Source: Candidatus Geocrenenecus arthurdayi
GTDB lineage: Archaea; Thermoproteota; Nitrososphaeria_A; Caldarchaeales; Wolframiiraptoraceae
Direction of reading: 5' to 3'
Assembly: GCA_023539395.1 (NCBI GenBank)
Contig: JAKCEX010000007.1
Location: 1-42,496 of the forward strand
DNA: 42,496 nucleotides
Shown in pieces: positions 38,004 through 42,496 of this stretch (the first letter of the stretch is position 1; every line of letters begins with the position of its first letter). The position numbers and the translations under genes are program-made. The notes below the pieces were generated by a model. The model searched no databases. It was not told the origin of the DNA and saw nothing but the letters and a program-made list of their open reading frames with translations.

Positions 38004-38102
38004 ATGCCGAGATGTCAATTATGCGGTAGGAAGACAGAGAAACTCTACTATATCGAGGGAAAGAGAGTATGTGATAAATGCAGATCTAGGATGAAATCTT
38101 AA
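38004..38102 (+). CDS. Zinc-ribbon microprotein (32 aa), absent from the ORF track
   Basis: MPRCQLCGRKTEKLYYIEGKRVCDKCRSRMKS*: two CxxC pairs; replaces the 66-aa ORF listed in another frame. Confidence 0.65.
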   Translation: MPRCQLCGRKTEKLYYIEGKRVCDKCRSRMKS

Positions 38103-38250
38103 ATTAACATGGATATTCTAGGAAGAAGATGCAAATGCTTCAAATGATGTGCCTTATTAAGTTATAAAATAAAGATGGAGTAAAAATTAATGTTAATCCT
38201 GCTTTCAAGGTTTGATAATTTAGATTGTTGGTCTGATTATTAAATGAAGA

Positions 38251-38874
38251 CTAAGACCTGACTACTTTTTTGAAGAAGTTTTGTATTATTTTGTGCCCTG
38301 AAGGTTCTACTCTTTCTCCTATCTTGATTCTCTCTGGATGGAATTGAACTCCATAGAATGGTTTACGTGTATGTTTAACAGCTTCTACTTCACATGATGG
38401 TGAATCTGCAAGTATTATGAATCCAGCTCTCCCAAGACTATTCTTCAATACGTAGTCATTATGAAATTCAGCTAATGGGATTATGTCTCCTTCTCTGAAT
38501 CCATAAAATATCTCATCTACCTCAATAACTCTTACATCCTCAAATACATTTCTTACAGGCTCTTTTAACGCTGCAGGCTCAGCGCCGAATGCCCAGCATA
38601 ATAATTGATGCCCAAAACATATACTGAACAATGGTACTTCTAGATCCATTATCAATCCAACTACTCCACTGAATCTTTCTCTATGTTGAGGGTTCACTAT
38701 CCTTGCTTCGGACCCGCTTAAAACAATAGCATCTACATCTTTTGAAACTTTTTCCAAGAAGTCGACATTGCTATACTCTACTATCTCACATCGACTAAAC
38801 TTACTGATAGCATCATATAATTCACTTATCCTTGTAGATTCTAGATAACAGTTCACTATCAGTGTCTTAACCAT
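38251..38874 (-). CDS. Class I glutamine amidotransferase (GuaA-subunit-A-like)
   Basis: Nucleophile elbow PLFSICFGHQLLCWAFGAEP and FYGVQFHPER. Confidence 0.85.
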   Translation of the reverse strand: MVKTLIVNCYLESTRISELYDAISKFSRCEIVEYSNVDFLEKVSKDVDAIVLSGSEARIVNPQHRERFSGVVGLIMDLEVPLFSICFGHQLLCWAFGAEPAALKEPVRNVFEDVRVIEVDEIFYGFREGDIIPLAEFHNDYVLKNSLGRAGFIILADSPSCEVEAVKHTRKPFYGVQFHPERIKIGERVEPSGHKIIQNFFKKVVRS

Positions 38875-39003
38875 CTAAAATTAGCTATCAGCAAATATTA
38901 TAAAATCCTTTCTTTAAAGATTTTAATGAAAATCTGCAGGTTATATACTATCTGAAAGATATATAGCTGGGATAGTAAGATAAGTGTTTAGAGGTATTCT
39001 CTC

Positions 39004-39404
39004 ATGGGGAATCTGGAAGAAGGATTGAGATGGGTCGATCAAGCTGAAGCAGACCTTAAAACTTCTAGAGATTGCCTAAAGGATGGGAACTACTATGCTT
39101 CTGCCTTCTTTGCCCAGCAATCCGCTGAAAAATCTCTGGAAGGATCTCTATACTCGAAAGGTTATAGAGCAATTATTACAAGTTCGGTGCTCGATCTACT
39201 AATTGAATCTACAAAGTTTGAAAAGTTTTTGAAAGATTCATAGACTATGGAAAAGAATTAGATAAGCATTACATTGGTTCACGATATCCAAATTTTTATC
39301 CTTCTGGAGCACCCTATAGATACTATGATAGAGAGGTAGCTGAAAAATGTCTAAGTTATGCAGGGTTGATCTTGAACGAAGTGAAGAAATTTTTTCTAAG
39401 ATAG
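39004..39404 (+). pseudogene. HEPN-domain protein interrupted by a frameshift near 39226-39230
   Basis: ORF 39004..39243 (WVDQAEADLKTSRDCLKDGNYYASAFFAQQSAEKSLEGSLY) continues in another frame: FERFIDYGKELDKHYIGSRYPNFYPSGAPYRYYDREVAEKCLSYAGLILNEVKKFFLR* ending at 39404. Confidence 0.78.
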
Positions 39405-39700
39405 AAGAGTATAAGCAGGTTGCTATCAAGAAGCTGAAACCACATGCCATAATACTTTATGGTTCATTTGCTAGAGGGGATTTTAATGAAAGTTCTGATG
39501 TAGATATGGTAGTTGTAGCAGATTTTAAGGAGCCCTTCTTAGATAGGATTAAACTACTCTTAGATTTAAATGATGAAATAAAGCTACCGCTAGAACCTGT
39601 AGGCTATACTGTAGATGAGTTTTCGAAGATGTTCTTGGAGGGAAATAGTTTTATTCTCGAAGTAGTAGAGAAAGGCAGGATACTCTATCTTTCAGAGTAG
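39347..39700 (+). CDS. MNT-type minimal nucleotidyltransferase (HEPN/MNT pair)
   Basis: ILYGSFARGDFNESSDVDMVVV (GSx10DxD); overlaps the HEPN 3' end. Confidence 0.9.
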   Translation: MSKLCRVDLERSEEIFSKIEEYKQVAIKKLKPHAIILYGSFARGDFNESSDVDMVVVADFKEPFLDRIKLLLDLNDEIKLPLEPVGYTVDEFSKMFLEGNSFILEVVEKGRILYLSE

Positions 39701-39763
39701 TCTTCAATCTACGAACTCTTAAAAACTAGAATGCGAAATAATTCTCTATGTTTATTCAGGAAC

Positions 39764-40363
39764 TTATAATCTCGGATTTTCTAATCTTGAAACAAACTTA
39801 TTTCCTTTAATGAAGAATCTCAATTTTATGGGTAAATCCTTCTTTACATTAATCCTGTAAGAATCCTGAATCTCGAATCCATAGTCTATGTTTTCTATGA
39901 TTTGGATTTTGCTTATTCTCTCTGTAACATCTATACCATTTAGATCCTTCGTTATTGCTAAAGCTTTCGTGAGTTTTCCCGGTCCATTAGTTAATGAATA
40001 AATGTTTCTTATGCCTCTATTCTTCATCATTATCTCTACTCCTTCCAGTGGTTCTAGAGCTCTTATCAAGACTGCTCCAACTTCATCTTTTGGGTGAGCT
40101 ACTATGTTTAAGAGCCAGTTACCGTGAACCATGTAAATAAACGTCTTCCCAACATCCTTGAACATTAACTCATTAAACTTCTTCCTACCTTTATATGCTC
40201 TAGATGCTGGATCATCTTGACCATAATATGCTTCGGTTTCAACGATCACACCTTTCAGAGATACGTCATCAAGCCTCCTAACTAATATCTTCCCAAGAAG
40301 TTCTCTAGCAACTTCAGCGGGATCTCTTTCATAAAATTCTCTAGATAGTACTCTCCCACTCAT
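39764..40363 (-). CDS. 3-methyladenine DNA glycosylase, AAG/MPG type
   Basis: ARELLGKILVRRLDDVSLKGVIVETEAYYGQDDPASRAYKGRKKFNELMF...VYMVHGNWLLNIV...LTNGPGKLTKAL. Confidence 0.93.
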   Translation of the reverse strand: MSGRVLSREFYERDPAEVARELLGKILVRRLDDVSLKGVIVETEAYYGQDDPASRAYKGRKKFNELMFKDVGKTFIYMVHGNWLLNIVAHPKDEVGAVLIRALEPLEGVEIMMKNRGIRNIYSLTNGPGKLTKALAITKDLNGIDVTERISKIQIIENIDYGFEIQDSYRINVKKDLPIKLRFFIKGNKFVSRLENPRL

Positions 40364-40431
40364 ATCTATTGAGCTAAAATTCGATAAGCATCTATAATAG
40401 TCATTCTCTTCTAAGCTTCTAGGAAGCGTTT

Positions 40432-40689
40432 CTAGATGTATCTGGCTAGTATTTCTTTCTTTTTCTTCTTATTCAGCCAAGCTATTATGAATTCTTCAAT
40501 CATCTTTCTATTTCTAGGGTCTCTCCAAGCATACTCTAGTGCTTGGCACTCATTAACCCCGCCTATTAATCCAAAATACATTAAGAGGTCATAGTATAGT
40601 TCTTCAGTTTCACGTCTACTCAACTGGATATGCATCTGGGAGAGGATTGAAGATAAAACAAGTATACTCATCCTACTACCACCTATCAT
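40432..40689 (-). CDS. Small uncharacterised protein (85 aa)
   Basis: Intact ORF co-directional with the glycosylase gene; no recognisable family. Confidence 0.5.
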   Translation of the reverse strand: MIGGSRMSILVLSSILSQMHIQLSRRETEELYYDLLMYFGLIGGVNECQALEYAWRDPRNRKMIEEFIIAWLNKKKKKEILARYI

Positions 40690-40812
40690 GTATTAACCAC
40701 TAATGTATAAGCTTTCCGTAATATCAGTTTAATGTTTGAAGAACGTCGTGTTGAAGCAGTAGAGCTATAGTTGTTATGAGTTTATAAAGGGAAGAAAAAA
40801 TAGTAGCACTAG

Positions 40813-41709
40813 ATGAAAAGACACCTACTTTGTATCCCATGTACGATTAGAGCTGCATACGATATAGCTGCTAGAGCTACTCATGATGAAGAATTACAAG
40901 AGAAGGTTGTCATAGAAGTCTTGAAATGGTTGAAGAAAGTATCTAAGGATAAAGAAATTACACCTAATATACTTCATACCTATGCATTTAGAGTTGCTAA
41001 GAGGATTACTGGAAACAATGACCCATTTGATAGATTAAAGAAGGAATCAAATGATCTTGCGGTTCAGCTTATCCCTCATCTGAAAAGCGAATATGAGAAG
41101 AGAAGCTTTAGGGATGGTTTAAGGCTCGCTGCTCTAAGTACTATATGTGGAAACTCGATAGATTTTGAAGTTGAAGATTACCATTTCTCATTTAGTAACT
41201 TAGTTAACCAGCTTAAAAACTGCTTAGAAGAGCCTCTAGCTATTAATGACCTAGATAAGTTAATGGTGCTCCTTCCAAGAGCTAAGAAGATAGTTTATCT
41301 CCATGATAATGCAGGTGAAGTCGTTTTCGATAAATTCTTCATAGAAGTTATCACTAGAAATTATCCTGTTAAAGTAGTTTCTGCAGTAAAGTCTGGTCCA
41401 GTACTCAATGATGCTACACTGAATGATGCAGCGCAGATTAAGCTAGATGAGTTTTCACAAGTTGTTACTACGGGGAGCGATTCTGTCGGTTTAGTCTTGA
41501 AAGAGTGCTCGGCAGAATTTCTAGAACATGTTAGAGAAGCAGACCTAATCATCTCTAAGGGTCAAGGATATTATGAAAGCTTAACTGAATTAGAGCATCT
41601 TCTAAGGAAACCTATACTCTACATGTTAAAAGCAAAATGTATCGTGGTTGCTAGATCTCTAAACATAAATGTTGGAGATAATGTTATAAAATTTTCATAC
41701 ATCAAGTAA
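40813..41709 (+). CDS. DUF89 / ARMT1-like damage-control phosphatase family protein
   Basis: LLCIPCTIRAAYDIAARAT, CGNSIDFEV, KIVYLHDNAGEVVFDKFFIEVI, DLIISKGQGYYESLTE. Confidence 0.92.
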   Translation: MKRHLLCIPCTIRAAYDIAARATHDEELQEKVVIEVLKWLKKVSKDKEITPNILHTYAFRVAKRITGNNDPFDRLKKESNDLAVQLIPHLKSEYEKRSFRDGLRLAALSTICGNSIDFEVEDYHFSFSNLVNQLKNCLEEPLAINDLDKLMVLLPRAKKIVYLHDNAGEVVFDKFFIEVITRNYPVKVVSAVKSGPVLNDATLNDAAQIKLDEFSQVVTTGSDSVGLVLKECSAEFLEHVREADLIISKGQGYYESLTELEHLLRKPILYMLKAKCIVVARSLNINVGDNVIKFSYIK

Positions 41710-41775
41710 CTTATGATAGAATAGTGCTATAAGTAGTGGATCGGTCGCCACATGGATTTCTTAAAACCCTAACTC

Positions 41776-42069
41776 CTACTTCTTGAATTCTTTCTCTGTA
41801 TCTCTTCTCTTTACAGCTCTATCAAATATAATCCAATTCCTATACCATTCTTCATTTTCCTTCTTTAGTAATTCTAGAACCCATCCAGTTAATTCTTTAG
41901 CTGTAATCTTTTCAAGCTTCTTCTCTAGAATCCGTGCTTCAACTATCTTAGCAATATTTCTAGCAGCTTCGACCGTAGCACCAGACTTTAAACAGCTTAC
42001 AACAATCTTCTCAGGTATGAATTCTTCCTCACTCCCATCCCTCTTAACAACAACCACAGGAGACATCAT
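41776..42069 (-). CDS. Stand-alone ATP-cone domain protein
   Basis: VVVVKRDGSEEEFIPEKIVVSCLKSGATVEAARNIAKIVEARI ATP-cone pattern with no attached catalytic or zinc-ribbon domain. Confidence 0.78.
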   Translation of the reverse strand: MMSPVVVVKRDGSEEEFIPEKIVVSCLKSGATVEAARNIAKIVEARILEKKLEKITAKELTGWVLELLKKENEEWYRNWIIFDRAVKRRDTEKEFKK

Positions 42070-42205
42070 ACAACAGAATTAAAAACAAATATAAAAGATT
42101 TCACAGAAATACTAACCTATGGATTAGCTTAACAAGCACTTCGACATAATCTCCCATTAAACAATAAGTTTTTTAGATTTTAACTAATATTACTTCGGCG
42201 GGGAA

Positions 42206-42496
42206 TTGAGAAAGCTTTTTATTGCTACTCTAGGATTTGATGAGAAATTCATCATTAGGTCATTAATAAGAAATGGGCTATCTATAGGTGATTCTATAAT
42301 AATTTTTGCACCAAAAGGTTATCTTCAAGATGATAAATCTGCGAAAGCCGCCGAAGCTATTAAAGAGATAGTTGCAAAGATTCTCCCAAATATTGAGCTG
42401 AGGATTGAAGAATATAATCTCCGAGAAAACCTCGCGGAAGAGATCTGTAGAGTTAGAGACATAATCCTAAGCTACGAATTTGATGAGATAATTTCA
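42206..42496 (+). CDS. CARF-domain protein N-terminus, Csa3-like (runs off the window edge)
   Basis: TTG start at 42206 (upstream GGCGGGG RBS-like): MRKLFIATLGFDEKFIIRSLIRNGLSIGDSIIIFAPKGYLQDDKSAKAAEAIKEIVAKILPNIELRIEEYNLRENLAEEICRVRDIILSYEFDEIIS. Confidence 0.65.
   Translation, partial: MRKLFIATLGFDEKFIIRSLIRNGLSIGDSIIIFAPKGYLQDDKSAKAAEAIKEIVAKILPNIELRIEEYNLRENLAEEICRVRDIILSYEFDEIIS

Noticed and set aside
37894-38094. 66-aa plus ORF in the track
   Set aside because: Covers AT-rich promoter-like sequence and overlaps in another frame the better-supported 32-aa zinc-ribbon microprotein.
1-42496. CRISPR array, tRNA or rRNA genes
   Set aside because: No regularly spaced direct repeats and no sequence with T-loop GTTCRA in a tRNA context or rRNA signatures were seen by eye; a tRNAscan/CRISPR finder run would be decisive.

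Overview
AT-rich archaeal chromosomal window, most likely from a thermophilic Thermoproteota (crenarchaeal-type S25e, RadA, Topo VI A, PolB2-like polymerase, archaeal PheT and TyrRS, DUF2153). Most of it is dense housekeeping gene content. The clearest signals are: (1) a radA recombinase gene interrupted by two full-length inteins (522 and 412 aa) separated by only 32 extein residues. Both have Ser1 and His-Asn ends, they look related to each other, and the first carries an XRE-like HTH segment. (2) A class II ribonucleotide reductase gene with a 374-aa intein. (3) A family B DNA polymerase with altered polymerase and exonuclease motifs (PolB2-like). (4) A strong candidate structured ncRNA between pheT and tyrS: a 9-bp closing stem, a three-way junction with two hairpins, and an archaeal TATA-like element about 25 nt upstream. 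(5) A gene graveyard (about 31.2-33.4 kb) with relics of a DUF3368/PIN toxin and transposase fragments flanking an orphan SagB-like nitroreductase. (6) Two genes broken by apparent single frameshifts: an SCP2-like gene and a HEPN gene paired with a MNT nucleotidyltransferase. (7) The 5' end of a CARF/Csa3-like gene running off the right edge, which suggests a CRISPR locus may follow. Two Zn-finger microproteins absent from the ORF track were also found. No tRNA, rRNA or CRISPR array was recognised. All family names come from reading the protein sequences; no database search was run.
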